Assembly (NCBI GenBank): GCA_004168015.1
Contig: SEYW01000001.1
Span: 372,001-436,000 of the forward strand
Source: Methylolobus aquaticus
GTDB lineage: Bacteria; Pseudomonadota; Gammaproteobacteria; Methylococcales; Methylococcaceae
Direction of reading: 5' to 3'
Length of the DNA: 64,000 bases
Below are positions 27,380 to 36,872 of this stretch, piece by piece. Position numbers and translations under genes: made by a program. The notes beneath the pieces are model-generated. The model saw only the letters and a program-made list of their open reading frames with translations, had not been told where the DNA came from and did not search any database. Every line of letters begins with the position of its first letter. The first letter of the stretch is position 1.

Positions 27380-27613
27380 GTGTCCGAAAGCCCAGTGATG
27401 TCTGCCGTACACTTCACGATCGACTGGATCCAGGCGCGTCTGCGCGAGCGCACCTCATGGGATGGCTTCACCATCATCATCATCAGCCTGATGGTGCTGG
27501 CCGCTTCTCCGCTGGTCCGCTACGCGGCCTGGGGCGGCTTGCTCTACGGGGCCTGGACGCTGTGGCGCAAGGAGAAACGAACCCCGACCGCCGAAAAATC
27601 CGCCGTGAAATGA
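27380..27613 (+). CDS. Small single-span membrane protein
   Basis: 77 residues starting with GTG at 27380, preceded by a good AAGGAGA site. An amphipathic N-terminus (IDWIQARLRER) is followed by one strongly hydrophobic segment (FTIIIISLMVLAASPLVRYA) and a basic tail. The stop overlaps the following lipoprotein gene (ATGA at 27610), so the two are translationally coupled. I do not recognise a family. Confidence 0.75.
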   Translation: MSESPVMSAVHFTIDWIQARLRERTSWDGFTIIIISLMVLAASPLVRYAAWGGLLYGAWTLWRKEKRTPTAEKSAVK

Positions 27614-28155
27614 GCCTTCGCACCCCAGGCTGGACCGCCAGACCCGGCGCGGCGGTTCTGCTGTCGCTCGCCGCTGCCCTGCTCTTGGGCTGTGCCGGCG
27701 ACGGTAAGACGCTGACACAGGAACTGGACCCGGATGCGGACCAGCGGATCACCCGCCAGGACGAAGTCGCCGTGGAGGTCGTTGCGGTGGCTGGCCTGGA
27801 CACCGGTGCTCTTGATCTGCGACGTCTGGCCAAGAACCTCCGCGACCGGATCGACCGGAGGAAGGCCACGATCCCGTCACCCCGCCCCGCTCGCCGCTTC
27901 GACCTGTCGCTGACGATCACCCGCTACGACGGCGGCCAGGCCGCGGGGGCGGCGGGTTTCGGGCAGACCCATATCGATGGCTGGCGCCTGCTGACGAATC
28001 CCGACATCATCGCCCGCGCCCACCGTTACCGTGACCGGGTCGTCGACCGGCAGACCTTTGACTGGGGACGTGCCTACGCAACACCAACACCGGTGGAAAC
28101 GGTCGAGGGCGACTTCGCGGACGCGGTGGCCTCGGATCTGTTCGACGCTCAATGA
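27610..28155 (+). CDS. Putative outer-membrane lipoprotein (DUF4410-like)
   Basis: 181 residues with a type II signal peptide: a hydrophobic stretch (AAVLLSLAAALLLGC) with Cys at about residue 28 as the lipidation site. The mature part has EVAVEVVAVAGLDTGALDLR and a strand RFDLSLTITRYDGGQAAGAA, as in DUF4410-type lipoproteins. It overlaps the preceding small membrane protein by 4 bases and is convergent with alr. Function unknown. Confidence 0.75.
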   Translation: MSLRTPGWTARPGAAVLLSLAAALLLGCAGDGKTLTQELDPDADQRITRQDEVAVEVVAVAGLDTGALDLRRLAKNLRDRIDRRKATIPSPRPARRFDLSLTITRYDGGQAAGAAGFGQTHIDGWRLLTNPDIIARAHRYRDRVVDRQTFDWGRAYATPTPVETVEGDFADAVASDLFDAQ

Positions 28156-28200
28156 CCGCTTGAGCCGGTCGCGGGGCGAACCCCTCGGGAAGCCTCGCGC

Positions 28201-29280
28201 TCAGCGCTGCTCTATCATCCGGACGCGCTGCGTGACGTTGCACAACAGCACGTAGGGGATCGTATTTGCGTGGCGGGCGACTTCCTCGACCGGCAGCCCC
28301 TGCCCCCACAGCGTGACCGTATCGCCGACGCGGGCCTGCGGGTGCTCGCTCAGGTCGACCGTAATCATGTCCATCGATACGCGCCCGATCAGCGGCGCGC
28401 TCTGCTCGTTGACCAGCACCGGCGTGCCCGAGGCGGCACTCCGCGGATAGCCATCACCATAGCCGATCGACGCGATGCCCATGCGGGTCGGATGGGGACA
28501 GATCCAGTCGCCGCCGTAACCGACCGGATCGCCGCGCCGCAAATTCTTGATCGCGATCAGCCGCGTCTTCAAGGTCATGACCGGCCGGAAACCGTCCTTG
28601 GCGCCCGAGCGGAACGGAAATGGGGACACGCCGTAAAGCGCGAGGCCCGGGCGCACCCATTCCGCGTGCGATGCCGGCCAGGCGAGCAGGCCAGCCGAAT
28701 TGGCGGCGACCCGCTCGACGGGATCGGAGGCGACACCGTTGAACACCGCCAGCTGCCGTTCGGTCGTCGTGTCGGTGACGACATCGGCATTGGCCAGATG
28801 CGTCATGATCGGCAGGGGATCCTTCAAGTGAACATTGCCGGATAGCCGCTGATAGCAGTCCCGGAACTCGGCCGGATCCAGCCCCAGCCGATGCATCCCG
28901 GTGTCGAGCTTGACCCAGGCACCGAGCCGCGCATCCCGGGGCGGGTGTTGCTCCAGGAGGTCGATCTGATGCACCGAGTGGATGACCGGCTCCAGGTCGA
29001 AGCGCGCGTGCAACTCCAGTTCTTCGGGGCAGATGAACCCCTGCAGCACCACGATCCGTTGCCGGATGCCGGCTTCCCGCAAGGCCACGCCTTCGTCGAG
29101 CCGCGCGACCGCGAAGGCATCGGCGGTCGGCAGCGCCGAAGCAACGCGCACCATGCCGTGGCCGTAGGCATTGGCCTTGATGACCGCCATCACCTTGGCC
29201 CTGGGCGCGGCCTCGCGCAACCGCGAAAGATTGTGTTCCAGAGCCCCGAGATCGAGTTCCGCGAATGCCGCCGGCGTCAT
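28201..29280 (-). CDS. alr: Alanine racemase
   Basis: About 359 residues. PLP lysine in the canonical [10 protein letters not shown] near residue 33; catalytic tyrosine in [13 protein letters not shown] near residue 253. It interconverts L- and D-alanine for peptidoglycan synthesis. ATG 29280 is taken as the start; a TTG at 29286 would overlap the dnaB stop (TTGA) and is equally possible. It is the last gene of the minus-strand hldE-dnaB-alr run; dnaB-alr order is common in gammaproteobacteria. Confidence 0.96.
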   Translation of the reverse strand: MTPAAFAELDLGALEHNLSRLREAAPRAKVMAVIKANAYGHGMVRVASALPTADAFAVARLDEGVALREAGIRQRIVVLQGFICPEELELHARFDLEPVIHSVHQIDLLEQHPPRDARLGAWVKLDTGMHRLGLDPAEFRDCYQRLSGNVHLKDPLPIMTHLANADVVTDTTTERQLAVFNGVASDPVERVAANSAGLLAWPASHAEWVRPGLALYGVSPFPFRSGAKDGFRPVMTLKTRLIAIKNLRRGDPVGYGGDWICPHPTRMGIASIGYGDGYPRSAASGTPVLVNEQSAPLIGRVSMDMITVDLSEHPQARVGDTVTLWGQGLPVEEVARHANTIPYVLLCNVTQRVRMIEQR

Positions 29281-29282
29281 GC

Positions 29283-30671
29283 TCAAAAGCCCTGGTCGGA
29301 ATACGGGTCGGCGATGAAATTCTCGAAGCGGGTGAACTGACCGAGAAACGTCAGCCGGGTCGTGCCGATCGGGCCGTTACGCTGCTTCGCGATGATGATT
29401 TCGGCCGTGCCCTTGTCGGCCGTATCGGGATGATAAACCTCGTCGCGATAAATGAAGACGATCAGGTCGGCGTCCTGCTCGATCGAGCCGGATTCGCGCA
29501 GATCGGACATCACCGGCCGTTTGTTGGGGCGCTGCTCCAGATTGCGGTTAAGCTGCGACAGTGCGATCACCGGCACGTTCAGCTCCTTGGCCAGCGCTTT
29601 CAACGAGCGCGAGATGTCGGAGATTTCGGCGGTACGGTTCTCGCCACTCCCGGGGGACTGCATCAACTGCAGGTAGTCGAGCACGACCAGACCCAGCTGG
29701 CCGTGCTCGCGGTGCAACCGGCGGCAGCGCGCGCGGACTTCGGTCGGCGTCAGCGCCGGCGTATCGTCGATGAACATCGAGGTTTCCGCCAGGATGTTGA
29801 TGGCCGACGTCATCCGCGGCCACTCGTCGTCCTCCAGCTTCCCGGTACGCACCCGGTGCTGGTCGATGCGGCCCAGCGAGGACATCATGCGCATCGCCAG
29901 CTGCTCGCCGGGCATTTCCATGCTGAACACCGCGACCGGCACCTTCTCGCGTATCGCGACATGTTCGGCCAGGTTCATCGCGAACGTAGTCTTGCCCATG
30001 GAAGGACGGCCGGCGACGATGATCAGGTCGGAGGCCTGCATGCCCGAGGTCATCTCGTCGAAGTCGGTAAAGCCGCTGCTGACGCCGGTGATGTGCCCTT
30101 CCTGCTTGAACAGCGTGTCGATGCGATCGATCGCCTTCGCCAACAGCCCCTTGATCGAATTGAACCCGCCCGCGCCGCGCGAGCGCTGCTCGGCAATCTT
30201 GAAAACGCGCTGCTCCGCCTCCTCCAGCAAGCTCTGGATCGGGCGTTCGCCGGGCTGGTAGGCCGAATCCGCGATTTCGGTACCGACGTGGATCAGCTGG
30301 CGCAGCACCGAGCGCTCGCGCACGATGTCCGCATAGGCCGCGATATTTGCGGCACTGGGCGTCTCCTTCGCCAGCAGCGCCAGATACGCCAGCCCGCCGG
30401 CGGCTTCGAGGTCACCGACCTTTTCCATCCACTCGGACAGCGTGACCGCATCGAATGGGGTCTGTGTCTCCGCCAGCTTCCGGATCGCACGGAAGATGGT
30501 CCGGTGTTCCTTGGTGTAGAAGTCCTCTTCCCCGACCCGGTCCGCGACGGTGTCCCAGGTTTCGTTGTCGAGCATCAAGCCGCCCAGCAGTGACTGCTCC
30601 GCCTGTACCGAGTTCGGCGGCACCCTGATGGCAGCGACCTTCCGGTCTTCCTGGTAGGCGGTATCCGTCAT
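29283..30671 (-). CDS. dnaB: Replicative DNA helicase DnaB
   Basis: 462 residues. The N-terminal domain opens with [19 protein letters not shown]. The RecA-like core has Walker [20 protein letters not shown] near residue 210, Walker [11 protein letters not shown], and the arginine-finger region [16 protein letters not shown]. It forms the hexameric replication-fork helicase loaded by DnaC or DciA. Start at ATG 30671 ([10 protein letters not shown]), which overlaps the hldE stop by 4 bases; the frame further upstream is hldE in another register. No intein is present. Confidence 0.97.
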   Translation of the reverse strand: MTDTAYQEDRKVAAIRVPPNSVQAEQSLLGGLMLDNETWDTVADRVGEEDFYTKEHRTIFRAIRKLAETQTPFDAVTLSEWMEKVGDLEAAGGLAYLALLAKETPSAANIAAYADIVRERSVLRQLIHVGTEIADSAYQPGERPIQSLLEEAEQRVFKIAEQRSRGAGGFNSIKGLLAKAIDRIDTLFKQEGHITGVSSGFTDFDEMTSGMQASDLIIVAGRPSMGKTTFAMNLAEHVAIREKVPVAVFSMEMPGEQLAMRMMSSLGRIDQHRVRTGKLEDDEWPRMTSAINILAETSMFIDDTPALTPTEVRARCRRLHREHGQLGLVVLDYLQLMQSPGSGENRTAEISDISRSLKALAKELNVPVIALSQLNRNLEQRPNKRPVMSDLRESGSIEQDADLIVFIYRDEVYHPDTADKGTAEIIIAKQRNGPIGTTRLTFLGQFTRFENFIADPYSDQGF

Positions 30672-32092
30672 GTTCCTTCCCGTATCGCCGCAATCAGGCG
30701 GCTGGTCGAAAAGCCCTCGACATAGTCCAGCAACTGCACCGTCCCGCCATGCGCCACGACGCAATCGTGCCCGGCTATCGCGCTGATGTCCCGGTAGTCG
30801 CCGCCCTTGACCAGGATGTCGGGCAGGATTCGGCAAATTGCCTCGCGCGGCGTGTCGTCGTCGAAGAAACTGACCCAGTCGACGCATTCCAGTGCGGCGA
30901 GCATGTCCATGCGGTGGTCAAGAGCGTTGACCGGCCGCTCTTCGCCCTTGAGTCGCCGTACGGAGGCATCGCTGTTGACCAGCACGATCAGTCGATCCCC
31001 CAAGGCTCTGGCCTGGCGCAGATAGGTCACGTGTCCCGGGTGAAGGATGTCGAAACAACCGTTGGTCACGACGATCCGCTCCCCGCGCGCTCTGGCCACC
31101 GCCACGAGTCGCAATAATTCGTCGAGGCCGACGACCCCGTGGTGCTCGGCCCGCGGACCCTCGACAGCCGTCCCCAGTTCGTCCACGCTGATCGTGGCCG
31201 TGCCGAGTTTGCCGACGACGATACCGGCTGCGAGGTTGGCGAGGCGGGTCGCATCCGCCCAGGACTGTCCGGCCGCACGGGCGGCCGCCAGCACGGACAG
31301 CACGGTATCCCCTGCCCCCGTCACATCGAAGACCTCCTTTGCGTGGGCCCGCAGATGCAGCGGCGGCCGGCCGCGCTCGAACAGCGTCATGCCGGCCTCG
31401 CCGCGAGTCACCAGCAATACCTCCAGGTCGAGTTCCTGGAGCAGCGCCGCAGCCTTCGCGCAAAACCCGGCCTCATCCTCGGAGCGACCGACGACCGCTT
31501 CGAACTCGCTCAGATTGGGCGTCAGGACGGTCGCATGGCGGTAACGACCGAAATCATTGCCCTTGGGATCCACCAGCACCGGCTTGCCGGCGCCGCGCGC
31601 CCGGGCAATCAGAATCTCGATCTGGCTCAAGGTGCCCTTCGCATAATCCGAAAGCACCACCGCGTCGGCCTCCGCCAGATCGGCGGCGAAGCGATCCAGC
31701 AGCCCGCTCGGTTCCTCCGGAATCAAGGGTTCCTCGAAGTCGAGCCGGATCAGTTGTTGATGCTGGCTGATGATGCGCAGCTTGGTGATCGTCGGATGGT
31801 GCGGCAGTTGCTCCAGCCGGCAGCGCACGCCGGATCGTTCGAGCAGGCCCGCCAACGCATCGCCGGCCTCGTCGCGGCCGCGATAGCCCACCAGGGTCAC
31901 GGAACAGCCCAGACGGGCCAGGTTCAGCGCGACATTGCCGGCGCCCCCGGCACGCTCCTCGTACTGCTGTATTCGCACGATCGGAACGGGAGCTTCCGGC
32001 GAGATGCGCGTGGCAGGCCCGAACCAGTAACGGTCCAGCATCGTATCGCCGGCGACCAGCAGGCGAGCGGTGGAGAATTCGGGGAGATTCAT
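30668..32092 (-). CDS. hldE: Bifunctional heptose 7-phosphate kinase / heptose 1-phosphate adenylyltransferase
   Basis: 474 residues, both domains fused as in most gammaproteobacteria. Residues 1 to about 320 are the PfkB-type kinase (VAGDTMLDRYWFGPATRISP near the start; DVTGAGDTVLSVLA near 268). The C-terminal nucleotidyltransferase has the GCFDILHPGHVTYL HxGH motif near residue 352. It makes ADP-heptose precursors for the LPS inner core, so the cell has a heptose-containing outer membrane. Start at ATG 32092 (MNLPEFSTARLLVAGD). It is the first gene of the hldE-dnaB-alr run. Confidence 0.96.
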   Translation of the reverse strand: MNLPEFSTARLLVAGDTMLDRYWFGPATRISPEAPVPIVRIQQYEERAGGAGNVALNLARLGCSVTLVGYRGRDEAGDALAGLLERSGVRCRLEQLPHHPTITKLRIISQHQQLIRLDFEEPLIPEEPSGLLDRFAADLAEADAVVLSDYAKGTLSQIEILIARARGAGKPVLVDPKGNDFGRYRHATVLTPNLSEFEAVVGRSEDEAGFCAKAAALLQELDLEVLLVTRGEAGMTLFERGRPPLHLRAHAKEVFDVTGAGDTVLSVLAAARAAGQSWADATRLANLAAGIVVGKLGTATISVDELGTAVEGPRAEHHGVVGLDELLRLVAVARARGERIVVTNGCFDILHPGHVTYLRQARALGDRLIVLVNSDASVRRLKGEERPVNALDHRMDMLAALECVDWVSFFDDDTPREAICRILPDILVKGGDYRDISAIAGHDCVVAHGGTVQLLDYVEGFSTSRLIAAIREGT

Positions 32093-32218
32093 GAGGAAGG
32101 TGTCGAAAACGCGGCTAGCGTACCACAGCAGCAGCCGGATACGGGGCACGGCCGAACCGACCGCGCGCCGCGGGGTCCGCGAACCCGCGACGAGGGCATC
32201 GCTGGCCTGCGCAGCGGC

Positions 32219-33178
32219 TCAGCCCTCGCCTTGGAGCCGATCGAGCAGCCGGTCCACCGCACTCACCAGGGCATCCACCATCTCGTCACCGGCCGCCAGG
32301 TGCCCGGCGTTCGGCAACATCGTCAGTCGAGCGTCCGGCAGATGGCGCTGCAAGGTCAGTGCGGCCTCGGGCGGACAAACCAGGTCGCGGCGGCCATGGA
32401 TGAGGATCGCCGGGCGATGCCGAACTGCGGCGCAGGCATCCAGCACCTGACCCTCCGCGACGAAGTAACGTCGGCGGGCATAGTGCAACTCGATACGCGC
32501 GCGGTGGACCGTGGTCAATGAGACATGTTCGACGCCCTCGGCGGCGGGCCGATACGCTTCGCCCAGCGCGACGCGGCTGGACCAGGCGTCCCAGTCGCGC
32601 GCCATGCGCCGCTGCGCCAGTTCGTCGGGGCCGTGCAGCCGGGTTTCGATTGCGGCCAGCAGATCGCTGCCTCCTCCGGGCGAAAGGCCCGCCGCCAGTT
32701 GAGCCCAGGCCTCGGGGTAAATGCGCGGCGCACCATCGCGGATGAACCACTGCAGATCCTGCTCGCGCGCCAGGAAACTGCCGCGTAGGATCAGTCCCGC
32801 GACCCGCTCCGGGTAACACTGACCATAGAGCAAGGCCAGCGCCGCTCCCCACGAGCCCCCGAACAAGACCCAACGGGGTATGTCGAGCGCGATACGTATC
32901 TGCTCGAGATCCTCGATCAAGGCCGACGTGGTGTTATGTTCCAGCCTGCCCGACGGCAAGGAACGGCCGGCGCCGCGCTGGTCCACCAACACCGCGCGGC
33001 AGCGGGCGGGATCGAAAAAACGCCGATGTTCCGCCCGACAGCCCGAACCCGGCCCGCCATGCAGGAACAGTACAGGGACGCCGTCGGGATGACCGCACTC
33101 CTCGAAATAGACCTGATGACCCTCGCGCTCCAGGGTGTGGGTCGAATAAGGCTCCAGCGGTGGATGCAGAACACGCAT
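32219..33178 (-). CDS. pip: Proline iminopeptidase
   Basis: 319 residues, alpha/beta hydrolase of peptidase family S33. Oxyanion-hole motif FLHGGPGSGCRAEHRRFFDP, nucleophile elbow FGGSWGAALALLYGQCYPE, catalytic acid in HGRRDLVCPP and histidine in NAGHLA near the C-terminus. It removes N-terminal proline from peptides. Start at ATG 33178 (MRVLHPPLEPY), where homologues begin; a longer frame up to 33313 runs into the terminator of the porin gene and is not coding. Confidence 0.93.
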   Translation of the reverse strand: MRVLHPPLEPYSTHTLEREGHQVYFEECGHPDGVPVLFLHGGPGSGCRAEHRRFFDPARCRAVLVDQRGAGRSLPSGRLEHNTTSALIEDLEQIRIALDIPRWVLFGGSWGAALALLYGQCYPERVAGLILRGSFLAREQDLQWFIRDGAPRIYPEAWAQLAAGLSPGGGSDLLAAIETRLHGPDELAQRRMARDWDAWSSRVALGEAYRPAAEGVEHVSLTTVHRARIELHYARRRYFVAEGQVLDACAAVRHRPAILIHGRRDLVCPPEAALTLQRHLPDARLTMLPNAGHLAAGDEMVDALVSAVDRLLDRLQGEG

Positions 33179-33312
33179 CGCGTGAGGAATCGGGGGTCCG
33201 AGGCCGTATATTGAAGCGAAGACTTGGGAGCGGATACTAGCCTCTGTCCGCCCCCTGACACAATGGGGTAAGGCATGCATTCGCCTTGCGGATCGCGGAG
33301 CGGCAGCCAACA

Positions 33313-33342
33313 AAAAAGGGGGATGTCGCCATCCCCCTTTTT
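33313..33342. terminator. Strong bidirectional-type intrinsic terminator
   Basis: Perfect 12-bp stem: AAAAAGGGGGAT (33313-33324) pairs with ATCCCCCTTTTT (33331-33342) around a 6-base loop, with T/A runs on both sides. It lies 22 bases past the stop of the minus-strand porin gene and should end that transcript. Confidence 0.92.
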
Positions 33343-33363
33343 GCGCTGCGATGTCGCCTGAGC

Positions 33364-34299
33364 TTAGAAGCCGAAGCCCAGAGTACCGCCGACCATCAGG
33401 CCGTCGATGTTGGTCTGCTTGAGAGCGACCGCGCCACCACCCGGCAAACGCGCACGGTAGTTGAAGTCACCGCCGGTGAAGTTGTAGCGGAAGTCCATGC
33501 CGGCCCACAGGTTTTCCCAGATCCGGTATTCGACACCGGTACCGAGCATCAGGCCGGGATTCAACACCGTGACGCCGCTGGACGGCGGGCTGATGACGTT
33601 GATCGACAGACCGAACGGGATGATCCACGGACGCAGGTTGCCGTCGAGCAGGTTGAACTTCAGCTTGGGCGAGGCGCTGATTGTCAACTGGGTCAGCTGA
33701 TTCTCGATCTGCAGCGGTGCCCCGACCACACTCGCCGCGTAATTTCCGACCAGAGCGTTGTAGCTGGTGCCGAAGTTCATGTACTGGAACATGACTTCGC
33801 CGTCGACCGCCATCAGGTCCGTCATGCCCCAGGTATCGTCCGTCAGGCGGTGATCGAAACCGGCACCCACGTACCAGCCGTCGCCGTTATTCGCCTCAAG
33901 CGGGCCAGGATTCAGGAGCTGATTGTTCAGCAGCAATTCGCCGTCGCGGTTGCTGGTCATGTGCGTGAAGCCGCCGCGGAAGAACAGCAGGCTCTTCGGC
34001 TTCTTGACCTTGTCTTCGTCCTGGGCCAGCTTCTGTTCGGTCTGGACCTGGCGCTGCTCGGTTTGCTCGAGGCGCTGAGCGCTCTCCTGAGCGGCTCTCT
34101 GCGACTCGGCCTTCGACGCCGCCAGTTCCGAACGGAGTGCCTGCATCTCCGCTTCCATTGAATTTAGACGGCTTTCCAGCAGTGCGGTCGAACTGGCGCT
34201 GTGCCCGTGGGCCTCGGCAGAGCCCGAAACTCCGCCCAGGACCGCGACAGAGGCGGCAATTGCGGCCGTAACGGCCGCGGTATTCTTGGTCTTTTTCAT
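33364..34299 (-). CDS. Outer-membrane beta-barrel protein with N-terminal coiled coil
   Basis: 311 residues. ATG 34299 (MKKTKNTAAV) gives a signal peptide ending near SGSAEA. Residues about 45-105 form a heptad coiled coil (LLESRLNSMEAEMQALRSEL, then QRLEQTEQRQVQTEQK). The rest is a porin-like barrel of alternating polar/aromatic strands (GGFTHMTSN, GWYVGAGFDHRL, GTGVEYRIWENLWAGMDFRY), ending with C-terminal phenylalanine (GTLGFGF), the BAM recognition signal. Its own strong terminator suggests high expression. The substrate or structural role is not evident. Confidence 0.85.
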   Translation of the reverse strand: MKKTKNTAAVTAAIAASVAVLGGVSGSAEAHGHSASSTALLESRLNSMEAEMQALRSELAASKAESQRAAQESAQRLEQTEQRQVQTEQKLAQDEDKVKKPKSLLFFRGGFTHMTSNRDGELLLNNQLLNPGPLEANNGDGWYVGAGFDHRLTDDTWGMTDLMAVDGEVMFQYMNFGTSYNALVGNYAASVVGAPLQIENQLTQLTISASPKLKFNLLDGNLRPWIIPFGLSINVISPPSSGVTVLNPGLMLGTGVEYRIWENLWAGMDFRYNFTGGDFNYRARLPGGGAVALKQTNIDGLMVGGTLGFGF

Positions 34300-34660
34300 C
34301 GCTACTCCCCTCCAAACTGTTGTCACTGTTGCGGTTGCATACCAACAACAAATAGTTGTTCAGCGTTCCAACATTACCACAAAAATCATCTGTACAACAA
34401 CTTGATTTCCACAGACGATCTACCGTGTCAACGAAATAAACCAAGCAAAGCGCAAGTGATTTTATATAATTGCCGGTCAATTTTGATTCGTATCGGATTT
34501 CGCGCGCGTCTGCAGCCCTCGACACCGCCCCTCAGGCGGACTTGTTCCGCTGGCGCTCTCCTCGACGGCAGTCACCCGACTGCTGCATCAAAACAACAAG
34601 GAGTCAGCGAGCCATCGGATCCCAGGACCGAACGACCGGCATACATCAAACAGGATTCAA
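34300..34660. promoter_or_regulatory. AT-rich divergent promoter region between porin gene and mcl
   Basis: 361 bases, much more AT-rich than the surroundings. Inverted repeat AACAAC-AAATA-GTTGTT at 34344-34360 lies 45-61 bases upstream of the porin start, and an ACAACAACTT motif recurs near 34393, so it may be an operator. TATAAT at 34465-34470 faces mcl, but no good -35 lies 17 bases upstream. GGAGT precedes mcl at some distance. Confidence 0.4.
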
Positions 34661-35632
34661 ATGGCCATCAAAAACCGTCTGCACCGGAGTGAACTGGCAG
34701 TACCCGGCAGCAACAAACGCATGCTCGAGAAGGCACCGACCTCGGGGGCCGACATCGTTTTCCTGGATCTGGAGGACGCCGTTGCACCCGACGACAAAGC
34801 CCAGGCGCGCGCCAACATCATCGAGGCCTTGTCGTCCTATGACTGGTCACGATGCGCCGTCTCCATCCGTATCAATGGACTGGACACTCACTTCTGCTAT
34901 CGCGACCTGGTCGAGATCGTCGAGGCCTGCGGTGACAAGCTCGACACGATCCTGATCCCGAAGGTCGGCAGCCCGGAGGACGTCTATTTCGTCGCAACCA
35001 TGCTGTCGCAGATCGAACAGGCCAGGGGCTTCGCCCCGATCAACATTCACGTGCTGATCGAGACCGCCATGGGCATGGCCAATGTCGAGGCCATCGCGCG
35101 GTGCTGCCCCGAACGCATGGAAGCCATGGTATTCGGCGTCGCCGACTATGCCGCATCGGTCCGCGCCCGCACCACTCAGATCGGGGGAGCCAACCCGGAG
35201 TACGGCATGCTGACGGACCCCAACGATGGCGGCGAGCGCTTTTTCCACTGGGGCGATCAATGGCATTTTGGCTTGTCCCGAATGGCGGCCGCCTGTCGCG
35301 CCTACGGCTTGCGCCCGATCGACGGGCCGTTCGGCGATTTCAGCGACCCCGAAGGCTTTCGCGCCGCCGCGCGCCGAGCGGCAGCGCTGGGCTGCGAGGG
35401 TAAATGGGCGATCCATCCGTCCCAAGTGGCACTCGCCAACGAAGTCTTCACCCCGACCGAGAAGGAAGTGGACCGGGCGCACCGCATCATCGCGGCCATG
35501 CAGCAAGCCGCTCGGGAAGGCAAAGGCGCCGTGTCACTCGACGGGCGACTGATCGACGCGGCCTCGATCCGCATGGCCGAAAACGTCGTCACCCAGATAA
35601 ATCAGATCGAATCCCGCCGGAACGTCCAGTAA
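34661..35632 (+). CDS. mcl: Malyl-CoA lyase (CitE/HpcH aldolase family)
   Basis: 323 residues. TIM-barrel HpcH/HpaI-type protein with SELAVPGSNKRMLEKA, the metal-binding DIVFLDLEDAVAPDDK, IHVLIETAMGMANVEAIA and GKWAIHPSQVALANEVF. It cleaves malyl-CoA to acetyl-CoA and glyoxylate. Lineage homologues also act on beta-methylmalyl-CoA or citramalyl-CoA. The malyl-CoA assignment is supported by mtkA-mtkB directly downstream (73-base gap), which make its substrate. Together they are the last two steps of the serine cycle or a glyoxylate-exchange route. Confidence 0.9.
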   Translation: MAIKNRLHRSELAVPGSNKRMLEKAPTSGADIVFLDLEDAVAPDDKAQARANIIEALSSYDWSRCAVSIRINGLDTHFCYRDLVEIVEACGDKLDTILIPKVGSPEDVYFVATMLSQIEQARGFAPINIHVLIETAMGMANVEAIARCCPERMEAMVFGVADYAASVRARTTQIGGANPEYGMLTDPNDGGERFFHWGDQWHFGLSRMAAACRAYGLRPIDGPFGDFSDPEGFRAAARRAAALGCEGKWAIHPSQVALANEVFTPTEKEVDRAHRIIAAMQQAAREGKGAVSLDGRLIDAASIRMAENVVTQINQIESRRNVQ

Positions 35633-35705
35633 GCCCGCGGAAGACTCGAACGCCGATCCGCCGGTACACCCGCGGCGCAAATGCAATCGATCAGGAGAGC
35701 ACACC

Positions 35706-36869
35706 GTGAACATCCATGAGTATCAGGCCAAAGAACTGCTGAAAACCTACGGCGTTCCCGTCCCCTTGGGCGGAGTGGCCTACTCGGACAAACAGGCGGC
35801 CAACGTCGCCGAAGAAATCAGCGGCGACCGCTGGGTCGTCAAGGCGCAGATCCATGCCGGCGGCCGCGGCAAAGCCGGCGGCGTCCGGCTGGCCCATTCG
35901 ATCGGCGAGGTCCGGCAAGCGGCCGACAACATGCTGGGCCGTCGGCTTGTGACCCATCAGACCGGTCCCGGGGGGTCTTTGGTCCAGCGCATCTGGATCG
36001 AGCAAGCCAGCGACATCGCCAAGGAATACTACCTCGGCTTCGTGATCGACCGTGGCTCTCAGCGCATCACGATGATCGCCTCCTCCGAAGGGGGTATGGA
36101 CATTGAGGAAGTCAACCGGACGCACCCGGAAAAAGTGATCAAGGAGACGGTCGATCCGGCCATCGGATTGCGCGACTTCCAGTGCCGCAAGGTGGCCGCC
36201 GCCATGGGCCTGCGCGGCAAGCTGATGCCCCAGGCCGTCAAGATCATGAAGGCCATCTATCGCTGTATCCGCGACAAGGATGCGTTGTTGGCGGAAATCA
36301 ATCCGCTCGCAGTCAACAGCAATGACCAGCTCGTCGCACTGGACGCCAAAATCACCTTCGACGACAACGCGCTGTATCGCCAGCACCAGATCAATGAAAT
36401 GCGCGACTTCGACGAGGAAGACCCGAAGGAGGTCGAAGCGTCCGGCCACGGTCTGAATTACATTGCGCTGGACGGCAGCATCGGCTGCATCGTCAACGGC
36501 GCGGGGCTGGCGATGGCCACCATGGATGCAATCACACTGCACGGCGGACGGCCGGCCAATTTCCTCGATGTCGGCGGCGGCGCCTCTCCAGAGAAGGTGA
36601 CCAATGCCTGCCGCATCGTATTGCAGGACCCGAATGTCAAGGCGATCCTGGTCAATATCTTCGCCGGCATCAATCGCTGCGACTGGATCGCCAAGGGCCT
36701 GATCCAAGCCATGGAAAGCCTCAACATTACCGCTCCGATGGTCGTTCGGCTGGCCGGAACGAACGTCGAGGCCGGCCGGGAACTCCTCGAGAGTTCAGGG
36801 CTTTCGTTCATCACCGCACAAAACCTCGACGACGCCGCCGCGAAGGCTGTCGCTGCTGCCCAGGACTAA
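35706..36869 (+). CDS. mtkA: Malate--CoA ligase (malate thiokinase), beta subunit
   Basis: 387 residues, ATP-grasp protein of the SucC family: MNIHEYQAKELLKTYGVPVP, KAQIHAGGRGKAGGVRLA, LLAEINPLAVNSNDQLVALD and the DVGGGASPEKVTNA segment. Succinyl-CoA synthetase beta looks alike, but the position between mcl and mtkB and the absence of TCA genes point to malate thiokinase. It activates malate to malyl-CoA with ATP. A GGAGAG ribosome site precedes ATG 35706. Confidence 0.9.
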   Translation: MNIHEYQAKELLKTYGVPVPLGGVAYSDKQAANVAEEISGDRWVVKAQIHAGGRGKAGGVRLAHSIGEVRQAADNMLGRRLVTHQTGPGGSLVQRIWIEQASDIAKEYYLGFVIDRGSQRITMIASSEGGMDIEEVNRTHPEKVIKETVDPAIGLRDFQCRKVAAAMGLRGKLMPQAVKIMKAIYRCIRDKDALLAEINPLAVNSNDQLVALDAKITFDDNALYRQHQINEMRDFDEEDPKEVEASGHGLNYIALDGSIGCIVNGAGLAMATMDAITLHGGRPANFLDVGGGASPEKVTNACRIVLQDPNVKAILVNIFAGINRCDWIAKGLIQAMESLNITAPMVVRLAGTNVEAGRELLESSGLSFITAQNLDDAAAKAVAAAQD

Positions 36870-36872
36870 ACC

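Noticed and set aside
34465..34470. TATAAT as a sigma-70 promoter for mcl
   Set aside because: No acceptable -35 hexamer at 16-18 bases upstream, so it was left as a possible element only.
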